DNA of 64,000 nt from CAZHCA01 sp964530825 (GTDB lineage Bacteria; Bacteroidota; Bacteroidia; Chitinophagales; Saprospiraceae): positions 25,719-89,718 of the forward strand of contig CAZHCA010000018.1 in NCBI GenBank assembly GCA_964530825.1. The letters are read 5' to 3'. The position numbers and the translations under genes are program-made. This document shows, piece after piece, positions 1 through 9,036 of the stretch. Each line of letters opens with the position of its first letter. The stretch's first letter is position 1. The notes under the pieces are model-generated. The model was not told where the DNA came from, did no database searches, and worked only from the letters and a program-made list of their open reading frames with translations.

Positions 1-1769
1 TTGATTTCGGGCTCGGTAAGGGACTCATCCGAAGAGCTCGTGAGTACCGACCGGGCGCGTAAATTATCACTTACGCCAGCCGGAGGCAAGCTGTAAGACT
101 TAGGGACCATGCCCGTAGGAGCCGATCCGGGAGGGTAGGATCGCGAACTCCTCGTATTCTGGGTGCCACTCCCTTGCTGGCTGTTGCCGCGCAAGTTGGG
201 TACCGGGCTAGAGGGATTTAAAGACGGATTGGTAGGTTGCTGACCCTGTTGCGGGAGCGTATATGGCTGCTGGGGTGTTGTCTGTCCTCCCTGATTTTGA
301 TTGAAGTTAGAGGGAAGAGAGGGTTGTCCCTGCGGATTGTTAGGGTAAGGAGAAAAACCGGCATTATTATTCTGGGACGGATTATTTAGGTTGTAGCTAC
401 CGTAATTACTCGGCATACCGGGTGAGGGGTTACCGCTGCGTTGTTGGCTGCTTGTGCTCTGGGTGGGTTGTAGGTTGAAATTGCCGTATCCTTGCGGCGT
501 ACCACTGCTTGCCGCCGGTGTGCTGTACTGCACATCGCAGTCATTCGTTTTGAGTTGTTGACCCGGCGAAACATCCTGGTTGGGCGCCAGATTGTTCATA
601 TCGCGAAATCGCTCCTCCGTATAGCCATACATAGCAGCCAGTGTCGCTACGTTTTCGCCGGGACGTACGGTATGCATTCCCGATGTGTTACGCCATGCCT
701 TGGTGGAGGTGGAACCCGAAAATTCGCTGGTGGTGAACGGATTTGCTGAGCGAGCGGCGAAACTTTGCGGCGTGCCACCGCTGGGGCCACCTTGCTGAAT
801 CACGATTTCCTGCCCCGGTTTGATCAGGTTGGAATTTTGAATAAAGTCATTTAATTGACGCAGTTGATCCAGGTTGAGGTTATACTTTCTGGCTATGGCG
901 ATCAGGGTTTCACCTTTTTTCACTTCGTGAACGATCGCTTGGCCGCGAGGATCCGCTGCGGCGGCCACAGCAGCTTTCTGTCCGCCCGGAGCGGTTCGAA
1001 AATCAAAAGACGTTGGAGTAGAGCTGGGCGGTTGCCCGCTCCGACTGGTCATCATATTGCGGTTGGGGCTGTTACAAAGCTGCTGTACGTATTGGTTAAG
1101 CGGCATATCGTTAACAGTGGCCAGTTGGAAAACCGGCGCATTGCCGCTCGTTTTTTCCCCGATTACCCCAATACCACTGACGTAATTGATGTCCATGGTG
1201 CGATTGGAGTAATTAAACGCTAAGCGGAAGGTGAATTGTTGTAAGCACTGATAAGGCTGCTGGTTGACAAAAAAGACTTTACCCCGCGGATCATTATTGG
1301 AGAGGTCACCCGATTTTGGGGCACTCATATCGTAGGCAAAGCGGTACTGATCCGAATTGTAGACAATCTCGCTGCCCGTTTTTTTCAAGTAGCCGCCGCT
1401 TAGCACTTTGCAAAGTTTATAGCTGTTATTCCCTACCGGATAAAGCATAAAGACGATGCTCACATTGTTTTTAACCTGCTGATACATATCCGGATTGAGT
1501 TCAGTTGAATTACAGCTCAGGACACCGTTGGGCAGCGTCGATTGAATTGGCGCTGTCCGGTCATTGCCGACATCGAGAATGAGCCAGCTTTGGTTGTTGA
1601 GTTGTATGCGGTATTGGACGTAGTTGCGATTGCTGCTGGCCGCCCCGTATGTATATTCCAGGCGTTGCATACAGGAAGGATCAAACAAAATGTATACTTC
1701 CTGGCTTTGTGCCGTAAGCGGTAGTAAAAAAAGGACGAAGGAGGAAAAAAGTCCAATCAAAATTTTCAT
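1..1769 (-). CDS. Secreted LysM-domain protein, C-terminus beyond window
   Basis: The frame is open from an ATG at 1769 to the left edge (589 codons), so the gene is 3'-truncated by the window. A signal peptide (MKILIGLFSSFVLFLLPLTA, cleaved near AQS-QE) marks export. Residues about 22-230 form a domain I do not recognise. Two LysM motifs follow: one begins HEVKKGETLIAIARKYNL (about residue 285) and the second HTVRPGENVATLAAMYGY (about residue 365). LysM binds peptidoglycan or related glycans, so a periplasmic or cell-surface role is likely. The remaining tail is low-complexity, rich in Q, N, P, S and G, and probably disordered. It is the last visible gene of a minus-strand series, 199 bp after the rof-like gene. 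The LysM call is firm; the function is unknown. Confidence 0.85.
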   Translation of the reverse strand, partial: MKILIGLFSSFVLFLLPLTAQSQEVYILFDPSCMQRLEYTYGAASSNRNYVQYRIQLNNQSWLILDVGNDRTAPIQSTLPNGVLSCNSTELNPDMYQQVKNNVSIVFMLYPVGNNSYKLCKVLSGGYLKKTGSEIVYNSDQYRFAYDMSAPKSGDLSNNDPRGKVFFVNQQPYQCLQQFTFRLAFNYSNRTMDINYVSGIGVIGEKTSGNAPVFQLATVNDMPLNQYVQQLCNSPNRNMMTSRSGQPPSSTPTSFDFRTAPGGQKAAVAAAADPRGQAIVHEVKKGETLIAIARKYNLNLDQLRQLNDFIQNSNLIKPGQEIVIQQGGPSGGTPQSFAARSANPFTTSEFSGSTSTKAWRNTSGMHTVRPGENVATLAAMYGYTEERFRDMNNLAPNQDVSPGQQLKTNDCDVQYSTPAASSGTPQGYGNFNLQPTQSTSSQQRSGNPSPGMPSNYGSYNLNNPSQNNNAGFSPYPNNPQGQPSLPSNFNQNQGGQTTPQQPYTLPQQGQQPTNPSLNPSSPVPNLRGNSQQGSGTQNTRSSRSYPPGSAPTGMVPKSYSLPPAGVSDNLRARSVLTSSSDESLTEPEI

Positions 1770-1968
1770 GCTAAACGGTTTGCTAACACCACAAATGAAA
1801 TTGTAATGTAAGAGAATTCAGGGTATTACACAAATTTTTTTATGTGCCCAACCTTTTGTTTCAAGATTTTAACGCAAAATGGGGTAAAAAGGTGCGTTAG
1901 GGCGGATTATTTAATAGCACATTGGTTGTAATCAGCCAAACTTCTTCCGGCTATCGACACAATCCGGT

Positions 1969-2172
1969 CTATCCGTATTTTTGGGGTGGTACCTCGATGA
2001 TCATGTACTCGGCCTGTCCGGTATTCTTGGTATCCAAAATCCGGGTTCGAACCTGGTGAATCGAGTCCCCCATCGTGTATTCCACCAGAACTTCTTCGCA
2101 GCGCACAGCATAGTGCTCAATAAAGTCGTAAAACGTACAGGAAATGGGCGTGTATTCAGACATGCGTTTCAT
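1969..2172 (-). CDS. rof: Rho-binding antiterminator (Rof family)
   Basis: A 67-residue protein with the Rof/PF07073 layout: an N-terminal YTPISCTFYD segment, matching YQPINCDDYD of E. coli Rof, then a compact beta-rich domain ending in AEYMIIEV. In E. coli, Rof (YaeO) binds the Rho terminator factor and reduces termination; that role is transferred by family. The length is typical. Two in-frame starts exist, at 2172 (MKRMSEY) and 2163 (MSEY), and the second fits the family N-terminus slightly better. It lies 34 bp downstream of the methyltransferase gene on the same strand and may be cotranscribed with it. Confidence 0.75.
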   Translation of the reverse strand: MKRMSEYTPISCTFYDFIEHYAVRCEEVLVEYTMGDSIHQVRTRILDTKNTGQAEYMIIEVPPQKYG

Positions 2173-2206
2173 TGAAAAAGGTCAGAAAGGGAAAAATGGT
2201 TGCCCG

Positions 2207-2815
2207 TCAATCCTGGCGCACTACCTCCAAAAACACCTCTCTGCCCAGTCGTGGGGCAATCGAATCCTGGGCCATCTCGAGCCGTCGGATCTCGAAATAG
2301 GGCTCGAATAATTGCAGGTATTCCGCCATCGTGCCTCCAAAGGGAGGGCCCTCGAAGTCGAATTCGTGGGCAAAAAGGACGCCCGCCAGTCTTCCTCCCG
2401 TAACGAGCAATTCCCGGGTGTGAGCCACATAGCGAGGCCGCAAGCTGGGGTCGATGGCGCTGAAAAAAGTTTGCTCCAGAATCAAATCGTAAGCAGGGTC
2501 GAGCTCGAAGAAATCTTCCACCAAAAGGTGATCGCGCGGAAAACCAGGCGCAACATCCTGAAGGCGCTCAAACGCGGCGGGGGCCCAGTCGCAAACGTAT
2601 ACCTGTTGGTACCCACGCTCGTGCAGATAAGCCGCCTCGTAGGCGCGCCCCGCACCAGGGATGAGAATCCGGGTATCGGGGGTCGTGTTGGCATCCAGGT
2701 AGTTGCGCAGCGGCGGGGAGACCTGGCCCATATCCCAGGGTGTATTGCCGTGGCGATAGCGCTCATTCCAGTATTTTGGATTTAGTGCTTTCAAATTCTG
2801 CATTTTAAATGACAT
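2207..2815 (-). CDS. TPMT-family SAM-dependent methyltransferase
   Basis: A soluble class I methyltransferase of about 202 residues in the thiopurine/thiol S-methyltransferase family. It shows the family N-terminus (YWNERYRHGNTPWDMGQVSP), the SAM-binding loop ILIPGAGRAYEAAYL, the acidic residue after the second strand (VYVCDWAPAA) and the VEDFFEL segment, followed by the TFFSAIDPSLR region. The substrate cannot be read from the sequence; relatives methylate thiols, halides or metalloids. I start at MSFKMQN (2815), which overlaps the upstream membrane-protein gene by 11 bp; an ATG at 2803 or the longer start at 2839 is also possible. The overlap indicates translation coupled to the upstream gene. 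Confidence 0.85.
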   Translation of the reverse strand: MSFKMQNLKALNPKYWNERYRHGNTPWDMGQVSPPLRNYLDANTTPDTRILIPGAGRAYEAAYLHERGYQQVYVCDWAPAAFERLQDVAPGFPRDHLLVEDFFELDPAYDLILEQTFFSAIDPSLRPRYVAHTRELLVTGGRLAGVLFAHEFDFEGPPFGGTMAEYLQLFEPYFEIRRLEMAQDSIAPRLGREVFLEVVRQD

Positions 2816-3413
2816 GGCCTTGCAGTCCTGTTTCTTCACCTGCTGCCATCTTATTGATTTCTGGTTGAATTATCCAGATGCCAATAAAAAGGAACCACAC
2901 TAAGATCATCTCACCAATATACCCTGACAATTCTTGTTTCTGCCCGGTCAGGGCAGTCTTGTAACTCCGCCCAATAAAATAGAACAGGTAGCCAAAAGCG
3001 GCGAACATCACCAAACCCAAAAAGGCATAGATAGCAAAGGCGATCAGGTAACTTTTTTCTAATTCCGAGTTTTGAAAAAAAGAAACGATAAAAACAGCGT
3101 ATCCGGCAAACCAAACCAAGGGTGCAACCAGGCAGGTCTTAAACCATACCATAGATAATCCGTCTTTCACCGGTGCTTTTTGGTAGAGTAAACGCCCGAC
3201 CTGCCAATACCACAATAAGGTGATGACTAAGGGCAGAAAGCTGAGGAGAAAAGTGAATAAAAAATAATTCCTTAGAGATTGCTGTCCCGTTTCATTATCG
3301 GGATTTACGATAAGATCACCGAGATAAATGTAAAAATTGATGAAAAAACCGACGATGGGTATGCCGTAAACGATTAGGAATAACTGCCAGTGCTTGAGGT
3401 GTAAGATCCACAT
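2805..3413 (-). CDS. Hypothetical integral membrane protein
   Basis: A 202-residue hydrophobic protein with about five predicted membrane helices: near residues 10-32, 50-70, 92-112, 123-147 and 166-184. Short charged loops separate them. I see no catalytic motif and do not recognise the family. It ends by overlapping the start of the methyltransferase gene, and lies 26 bp downstream of the DUF4230 gene, so the three probably share a transcript. The residue at the C-terminus is not hydrophobic (GEETGLQGHVI), giving a short polar tail. Function unknown. Confidence 0.7.
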   Translation of the reverse strand: MWILHLKHWQLFLIVYGIPIVGFFINFYIYLGDLIVNPDNETGQQSLRNYFLFTFLLSFLPLVITLLWYWQVGRLLYQKAPVKDGLSMVWFKTCLVAPLVWFAGYAVFIVSFFQNSELEKSYLIAFAIYAFLGLVMFAAFGYLFYFIGRSYKTALTGQKQELSGYIGEMILVWFLFIGIWIIQPEINKMAAGEETGLQGHVI

Positions 3414-3439
3414 CGTAATTTGGTTTGGGCTAGCTTTCC

Positions 3440-4657
3440 TCAGCGGCGGCTGTCCAGGTCGCTGAAAGAATCATCATCTTTTTCGTAGGCTGGGTCGGGT
3501 GCCCCCTCGCGGAAGCGCACCTCCAGCTTATACTTTCGATTGATGCTGGCAAAAAGAGGCTCAAACATGGTCCTGACCACTTCTACGGCCTGCTTTTTAG
3601 CTTTATCCATAACGTCATTTTCGTAAGCCTCGCGCCTAAACTCTTCGCGTAACAGGTTGAGGGATTCGTTAAAGTCGACCCCCTGGACTTCGCGCAACCA
3701 ACCAATGTCGAGTTTGTCGATCCTCGGGTATACTTCGTGCGAAAGAATCGTGGGCTCGGGGAGCGTCACTACCACGGAATTAGTCGAGGTGCTCAGGCTT
3801 ACATCAAAATATTCGTTCAACCGGAAACCTACCTTCAGGATGCTGATGGCCGAGAGTTCCAAATCGGAAGAAGACACGGCAAAACCCCAGATCCGGGTTT
3901 GCAATTGTTTGTTGATGCCTTTCTTATCCCGAACTTCCATGGTAGCCAGTTCAGCAATCGCCTTTTCGACCCGCTGCTGCAACAGGCCACGCGACCGACC
4001 GAAGTCCGCGACCTGTGCGCGCTCCTTCATGCGGGCCATCAGCGGCTTCAGCCCTTCGGTGAGGGCAATACCGCACGGCGTATCCACATTCTTACCGACA
4101 CCGTACAGGTTGCCGTCGCGATTTTCGACGAGGGCCATCATAACCTGGTTGACAAAAAAACAAGTGTATTTGGAAGCCACTTCGTTCAGTACGTCGGCCG
4201 CATTAGTCGATTCGTTGTCGTACCAGGCTTGGTAGAGATTTGAGGTGGTGTCGGCCATATTGACAAAATCCTCGTAGTAGAGTTTGCGCAAGTAAGGGTG
4301 GTGCTTTTGGTATTCGTCCTCGAGTTGGGTGCGCAGGTTGGAGGCCAAACCCATGCGATCTGCCACGTGGCGCAGGATGGCCATGTTGATATCATAAACC
4401 AAATTATCAAACTCGCGACGGTAGCGCCTTGGATTGGAAAGGATTGCCAGGGCATTTTCTTCGTCGAGCTCGAACTGGAAGTCGGCATCCTGGTAGCGAA
4501 TTTGCAGCTCTTTAGGGACGAAGGTGTAGGTATTATCCTTTAGGTTTTTATTGTAGTACCGGTAAAATACGATCCCCACCAGCGTAAGCATGAGCAGGAT
4601 CAGAATTAGGCGACTCAATTTGAGGCCGCCGGAAACCGGATTGGGCGTACTAGCCAT
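3440..4657 (-). CDS. DUF4230-type membrane-anchored protein
   Basis: A 405-residue protein with one N-terminal membrane anchor (about residues 16-33, LILILLMLTLVGIVFY) and a large external part. Residues about 245-370 look like DUF4230: a beta-strand-rich segment beginning RIWGFAVSSSDLELSAIS, then the conserved VVVTLPEPTIL, then a helical stretch ending AVEVVRTMFEPLF. Members are common in Bacteroidota and have no assigned function. Residues about 60-240 are mostly helical with regularly placed charges. The C-terminus is acidic (DDDSFSDLDS). Its start overlaps the end of the upstream DinB gene by 8 bp, a sign of coupling. Confidence 0.7.
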   Translation of the reverse strand: MASTPNPVSGGLKLSRLILILLMLTLVGIVFYRYYNKNLKDNTYTFVPKELQIRYQDADFQFELDEENALAILSNPRRYRREFDNLVYDINMAILRHVADRMGLASNLRTQLEDEYQKHHPYLRKLYYEDFVNMADTTSNLYQAWYDNESTNAADVLNEVASKYTCFFVNQVMMALVENRDGNLYGVGKNVDTPCGIALTEGLKPLMARMKERAQVADFGRSRGLLQQRVEKAIAELATMEVRDKKGINKQLQTRIWGFAVSSSDLELSAISILKVGFRLNEYFDVSLSTSTNSVVVTLPEPTILSHEVYPRIDKLDIGWLREVQGVDFNESLNLLREEFRREAYENDVMDKAKKQAVEVVRTMFEPLFASINRKYKLEVRFREGAPDPAYEKDDDSFSDLDSRR

Positions 4658-5156
4658 CAGTAGTGGTTTTTGATCTCACATAATAGATGTAATCAGTGCC
4701 CGGAAGGTTCGGGGCTTCGAGCTGCCGCAACATCATTATGACTTGTCCGCGGTGGTAGGTGCTGTGGTTTATGCAGTGGAGGGTGATTTCGCCTCCGGCC
4801 TGCCGGTAAGACCTGCCGGATAGATTCTGGTAGGTAAATACACGGTGCTCGAAGCGGTCATCCTGCTTTGCTAGAAATACCTGCCAAGCCCGGATGGAGT
4901 TCATCAGACCATCCAATACGCCCAGGTGGTCGCCCCGGTAATTTTTGGCTGGCCAGGCTCCGGCGCTTTTGCCCTTTAGGCGGTCTAACCAAATGACTTG
5001 TGCATCCCAGATGTGAAGCAGGGTTTTGCATATGGAAGGGAAACTGGCAACGAAGGTTTGCTCAAAATCCTCCTTTGGGCGCTGCCTCAAGTAGGCGATA
5101 AGGCGCTCGTGGGCCCATGAATTGTAGTCGACGTAATTGCGCAAAAGGTCGAGCAT
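4650..5156 (-). CDS. DinB-fold putative metal-dependent enzyme
   Basis: A protein of 168 residues from MLDLLRNYV. It has the DinB four-helix-bundle pattern: a first helix with NYVDYNSWAHERL, a second with the histidine of KTLLHIWDAQVIWLDRL, and a C-terminal helix with HCINHSTYHRGQV. The three histidines (one in the second helix, two spaced H-x3-H in the last) are the usual metal ligands. DinB-fold proteins include thiol transferases and hydrolases, but the substrate here is unknown. A longer reading from 5201 exists, but the family normally begins close to this Met. First gene of the minus-strand series 5156-1, divergent from folP. Confidence 0.82.
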   Translation of the reverse strand: MLDLLRNYVDYNSWAHERLIAYLRQRPKEDFEQTFVASFPSICKTLLHIWDAQVIWLDRLKGKSAGAWPAKNYRGDHLGVLDGLMNSIRAWQVFLAKQDDRFEHRVFTYQNLSGRSYRQAGGEITLHCINHSTYHRGQVIMMLRQLEAPNLPGTDYIYYVRSKTTTDG

Positions 5157-5257
5157 TGGAGTGAGATTATTATTTTTCAAATATAGGCAAAAAATGAGCA
5201 CCGCGCCCCCGGCAGGTCAGCCTGTCCGACATAAGCGCGCAATCTTATCGTAAACCG

Positions 5258-5265
5258 TACCTTTA
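5258..5265 (+). promoter_or_regulatory. Possible -7 promoter element of folP
   Basis: TACCTTTA resembles the Bacteroidota -7 consensus TAnnTTTG and lies 33 bp before the preferred folP start at 5298, in the divergent spacer with the DinB gene. The -33 box is not clear, so this is only a candidate. Confidence 0.3.
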
Positions 5266-5297
5266 TATATATGCATATGCCAAAGAACTCTTTTTCT

Positions 5298-6140
5298 ATG
5301 GAAATCCAGACCACCCTCAACTGCGCCGGTAGGCTACTCACCTTGGATAGCCCGCGCATTATGGGTATTCTTAACGTAACCCCCGATTCCTTCTTCGATG
5401 GCGGCCGTTACACCGATACCGAAGCAATCGTGACCCACGTCGGTCGGATGCTCAGTGAGGGCGCCGACATTATCGACGTAGGAGGTATGTCATCCCGCCC
5501 AGGAGCTGACCTTGTACCGGTAGAGACCGAACTCGAACGCGTACTCCCGGCGATCGAGGCTATCCGGTCGGCCTTTCCCGGAGCGCTGATATCCATTGAT
5601 ACGATCCGCGCAGCAGTGGCACGTCGGGCCATAGCCGCCGGTGCAGCCTTGATCAACGATATCTCGGCGGGCAGCTTTGATGACCAAATGTATGCTGCAG
5701 TAGCCACATTGGGGGTACCTTACATCCTGATGCATATGCAGGGTACTCCCCGTACCATGCAAACCGATCCGCAGTATGACGACGTCGTTTTAGATGTCTT
5801 GGATTTTTTCCTGCAAGAAATCGGTAAATTGCGGGAACTGGGCGTGGTCGACATCGTGCTCGATCCGGGCTTCGGTTTTGGAAAGTCGGTTATCCATAAC
5901 TACCGGTTGCTGAAACACCTGCAGGATTTTGGTACCGTCACCGGTTTACCGGTACTGGCCGGGGTGTCGCGTAAATCGATGATCAACAAAATACTAGGGA
6001 CCCGGCCCGAAGAAGCTTTAAACGGCACCTCTGTATTGCACGTATTCGCCTTGCAAAACGGGGCGCGCCTGCTGCGGGTACACGATGTAAAAGAAGCGAA
6101 ACAGGTCGTACAGCTATGGCAACAACTGAACAGCGTATAG
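5298..6140 (+). CDS. folP: Dihydropteroate synthase
   Basis: FolP condenses 6-hydroxymethyl-dihydropterin pyrophosphate with p-aminobenzoate in folate synthesis and is cytosolic. The protein is a TIM barrel of 280 residues with all the family signatures: MGILNVTPDSFFDGG (Asn26, metal/pyrophosphate), DIIDVGGMSSRPGA, SIDT, INDIS, LDPGFGFGK, GVSRKSM and the C-terminal RVHDV. I chose the ATG at 5298 (MEIQTT) because it gives the usual short N-terminus and fits the promoter-like element just upstream. ATGs at 5271 and 5277 are alternatives. The 3' end overlaps the next gene by 25 bp. In many Bacteroidota folP precedes the diadenylate cyclase gene; that is not the case here. Confidence 0.97.
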   Translation: MEIQTTLNCAGRLLTLDSPRIMGILNVTPDSFFDGGRYTDTEAIVTHVGRMLSEGADIIDVGGMSSRPGADLVPVETELERVLPAIEAIRSAFPGALISIDTIRAAVARRAIAAGAALINDISAGSFDDQMYAAVATLGVPYILMHMQGTPRTMQTDPQYDDVVLDVLDFFLQEIGKLRELGVVDIVLDPGFGFGKSVIHNYRLLKHLQDFGTVTGLPVLAGVSRKSMINKILGTRPEEALNGTSVLHVFALQNGARLLRVHDVKEAKQVVQLWQQLNSV

Positions 6141-7600
6141 AATCAACGGGGGGGCCCCTAAACGAGGAAGCATTGAAGCTGTTGGGGCTACGCTATCTGA
6201 AATCGTATTACCGCTTTACACCCCGCACCGACGATATTCGGGTATATACCGACCAGTACGCCGAGGGCGGGCTGATCATGGATGGGTTGTTGCAATTTCA
6301 CCAACCTGACGGCGAACTGTTCACGGCCAGCCTGGAAGCGACTTCCGAAGCCAAACAGCGGGAAATTCGCTACCGTATTCACGAAGAACTCATATGGTGG
6401 GACGGCTTTGCGACCATTGCGACCCTGGCGACCATAGTAGTAGGTTACTTGCACATCGAAGGGATTTACCTCATTTCCTATCTCACCTTCTGGGGAGCCG
6501 TGCTGGCTGTGCTCGGTGCGATTTTCCTATGCGCCGGTTTATTTTACGCAATTATGCGTCGGCGTCCGCTTCGGCGCTATCGGTATATCTACGCGATCGA
6601 GCAATTCAAAAATTATTTTGCCAACGACCAATGGGTCATCTTTGCCGAAACCGTTTTTGAAAATTACCAGCCACCGGCTAATAATATGATCCCCGAGGAT
6701 GAGGGAAAATACAACAACCCCTATTACGAAGAGTTGAAGCAGCAATGTATCAACAACGGATTCGGTTTGATTGAAGTCACGCGCGAGCATCGGGTCCAAC
6801 TCTTGGCGGCCCCGGCCCGGAATAGCGAGGCGGGAGACCGGCAGCGAATCATCCGGTTCCTGAGCGAAAGTGAACTGGGCCGCGGCTTCGAACAGATGAA
6901 ATTTACTTCTTTGGGGCAAGTACTTTACCGCCGCCTGCCGTGGATTGCACGCCGCGCCGATCTGACTAACCTGATGCGCTTCCGCAAAACCTTTTACAAA
7001 CAGGTTGTACTGGTGCTGACGACCCTTCCCTTGTGGTTATTTTTATTATACCGCGAGATTGAGCTGGCCCGCCCGGTCATACTGGCCGATGAAGCCTATA
7101 TCGATGAATTGTTGGCCCTTAAACGACGGCGTCAGGTTCACCAGGCCTACATCCCTATGGACGATCCCTACATCCTGCCGTTTGAACCCAAGACGAAACC
7201 CTACCTGGCTGTCATGGATTCCAATTTGCGCACACCGGATGCGCTCTATCCGGTGCAACCCGGTTTTTATATTATGCTGCAGGAAGAGGGCCTGGTACGC
7301 TACGATTGTGAACGGTTCTTTACTTTCCGGAACGATAAATACATGGTTATCGCCCGGCGTACCAAAGACATCAATCAGATGCGCCAGGATCTGCAAGACC
7401 TTAATCGCTATAAATTAGAGAGCGGAGCCCTGGCCATGAACTGCCTGGATTTTGACAAAGAGTACTACGTGGTTTTTACTGGCGAATTGTACAATACTTT
7501 CGAGGAGGCTCAAATTGCCGCCCGCCAGTGGCGACGTTCCCTGGCTACTACCGACCTGCGTTTTGATCTGCGCATCGAGCAGATCCGTCCTGTGCGGTGA
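6116..7600 (+). CDS. Hypothetical membrane protein coupled to folP
   Basis: A 494-residue protein whose start lies inside the end of folP, so it is almost certainly cotranslated with it. Residues 1-92 form a soluble N-terminal domain (with YTDQYAEGGLIMDGLLQF and a SLEATSEAKQ motif, faintly reminiscent of restriction-endonuclease-like folds). Two membrane helices follow at about 97-115 and 119-145, then a long soluble middle part, a third helix at about 300-320, and a C-terminal domain of about 170 residues ending in a segment (EEAQIAARQWR) with SPOR-like spacing. I do not recognise the family. Neither the nuclease-like nor the SPOR-like resemblance is strong enough to assign a function. Confidence 0.75.
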   Translation: MATTEQRIESTGGPLNEEALKLLGLRYLKSYYRFTPRTDDIRVYTDQYAEGGLIMDGLLQFHQPDGELFTASLEATSEAKQREIRYRIHEELIWWDGFATIATLATIVVGYLHIEGIYLISYLTFWGAVLAVLGAIFLCAGLFYAIMRRRPLRRYRYIYAIEQFKNYFANDQWVIFAETVFENYQPPANNMIPEDEGKYNNPYYEELKQQCINNGFGLIEVTREHRVQLLAAPARNSEAGDRQRIIRFLSESELGRGFEQMKFTSLGQVLYRRLPWIARRADLTNLMRFRKTFYKQVVLVLTTLPLWLFLLYREIELARPVILADEAYIDELLALKRRRQVHQAYIPMDDPYILPFEPKTKPYLAVMDSNLRTPDALYPVQPGFYIMLQEEGLVRYDCERFFTFRNDKYMVIARRTKDINQMRQDLQDLNRYKLESGALAMNCLDFDKEYYVVFTGELYNTFEEAQIAARQWRRSLATTDLRFDLRIEQIRPVR

Positions 7601-7762
7601 TATTTGTAACCCTCGTACCGGTCTTTTCTTTCTACCTTGCTATCAGTAAATTAAAAGCTGATTCAGGACATTCACTTTGTTGTAAAAGCAGAAATTGCGT
7701 ACCGACAACCTTATTCGATTTAAGAAAAGTCGCTCCGCTCCATTGATCCCAGTACTTTTTTC

Positions 7763-8851
7763 ATGAAGAAGGCGCTTCAATCCCAATTACAACTATTGTG
7801 TGTGACCCACCGAATACCGGGTGCACTCTTTGCCTTCCAACGGGCTAACAAAACGCCAATGAGCATCGCTGCCGGTTGGGCCGACCGGGAAGCCCGCATC
7901 CCGATGCAAAACAGCCATTTCATGCTTACTGGCAGTATTGGTAAGTCTTTTGTTGCAGCGCTGGTTATTCAGATGGCAGAAGTGGGTGCCTTCGGACTCG
8001 ACGACCGCATGATCCACCTGCTTCCCCATTTTCGCGATCTGGAAAAACTACCCAACGGGGCCAAGCTCACGGTACGCATGCTGCTCAACCATACAAGTGG
8101 GTTGCCTCGCTACGTGTTCTCTCCCCAGATTTGGAACGCTATGCATTACGATCCCGAAAAGCATTGGACACCCGAGGAACGCCTAGCGCTGCTGTATGGT
8201 AAATCCGCACTCCATCCGGCTGGCAAAGGATGGTCGTACTCTGATACCAATTACATCCTATTGGGGATGTTGCTCGAAACCCTGAGCGGAAAACCGTATT
8301 ACCAATTACTGCGGGAGAAAATTTTGCTTCCGGGCAACGTGCAGGGGCTTATTCCAGCCGATCGCCGGCACATCCCGGGCTTAACGGCAGCATATACCGG
8401 ATTGCAAACGGAATTCATGTTGCCGACTAAAGTAGCGGAACCGGATCGCTACGCCTTCAACCCTCAACTGGAATGGACGGGCGGCGGATTGGCCGGTAAC
8501 CCTGCCGGATTGGTGCAGGCTTTTACGCAAATGATGAGCGGCGAAATGCTATCCGAACAGGTTCGCAACACTTTGACAACAATCAGCGTTGAACAAACGG
8601 ATTTAAATGGTGAAGGAAGTTACGGCCATGGGTGCATGCTCTGGGTGCTAGACAGGATCGTTTCTTACGGGCATACCGGATTCATGCCGGGTTTCCTCAG
8701 CGTAGTGGAATGGTTGCCGGGTTACGCGACGGCGCTGGCGCTGCAGATCAACACCGACTGTCTGCCCGATAATATCACGCCTAATCGCCTGCTTTTGCTC
8801 ATGCGTCGAATTGTTCTACGCAAAGGCAACCTTAAGCCCGTCATTGAATAA
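7763..8851 (+). CDS. Beta-lactamase-fold serine hydrolase (class C / PBP type)
   Basis: A 362-residue penicillin-binding/beta-lactamase-fold hydrolase. The three active-site motifs are visible: S58-I-G-K61 (nucleophile and general base), YSDTNY near 159-164 (YxN-like) and H-T-G near residue 300 (YGHTGFMPGF). NHTSGLPRY after the first motif is typical of the family. No convincing signal peptide is seen, so it may be cytoplasmic or the export signal is atypical. Members include D-aminopeptidases, esterases and DD-peptidases; true beta-lactamase activity is not implied. It stands alone between a 162-bp and a 181-bp spacer. Confidence 0.88.
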   Translation: MKKALQSQLQLLCVTHRIPGALFAFQRANKTPMSIAAGWADREARIPMQNSHFMLTGSIGKSFVAALVIQMAEVGAFGLDDRMIHLLPHFRDLEKLPNGAKLTVRMLLNHTSGLPRYVFSPQIWNAMHYDPEKHWTPEERLALLYGKSALHPAGKGWSYSDTNYILLGMLLETLSGKPYYQLLREKILLPGNVQGLIPADRRHIPGLTAAYTGLQTEFMLPTKVAEPDRYAFNPQLEWTGGGLAGNPAGLVQAFTQMMSGEMLSEQVRNTLTTISVEQTDLNGEGSYGHGCMLWVLDRIVSYGHTGFMPGFLSVVEWLPGYATALALQINTDCLPDNITPNRLLLLMRRIVLRKGNLKPVIE

Positions 8852-9016
8852 CCCATTGCCCTTTCGAACTTGGTTTGCCGCCGTGAGATCAACCGGTAGG
8901 TGGCTAACCGATTAAAAAAATTGACCCATTAAACCTTCATTGAACTTTCGGACTCTTTAGACCTAATTGCTTTTTCGACATTTTTGAAAAAAGCATACAC
9001 TCGACGCTTAAAGCAT

Positions 9017-9036
9017 TTGCTGGAGGACTATTATGG
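9017..9036 (+). promoter_or_regulatory. Strong Shine-Dalgarno site of the TamB-like gene
   Basis: GCTGGAGGACTATTATG places a GGAGG core 8 bp before the ATG at 9033. Most genes in this window lack so clear a site, and it settles the start of the 1634-residue protein. Confidence 0.6.

Noticed and set aside
2035..2075. GGTTCGAACC, resembling a tRNA T-arm
   Set aside because: It lies inside the Rof coding sequence (minus strand), and no acceptor stem or anticodon arm flanks it.
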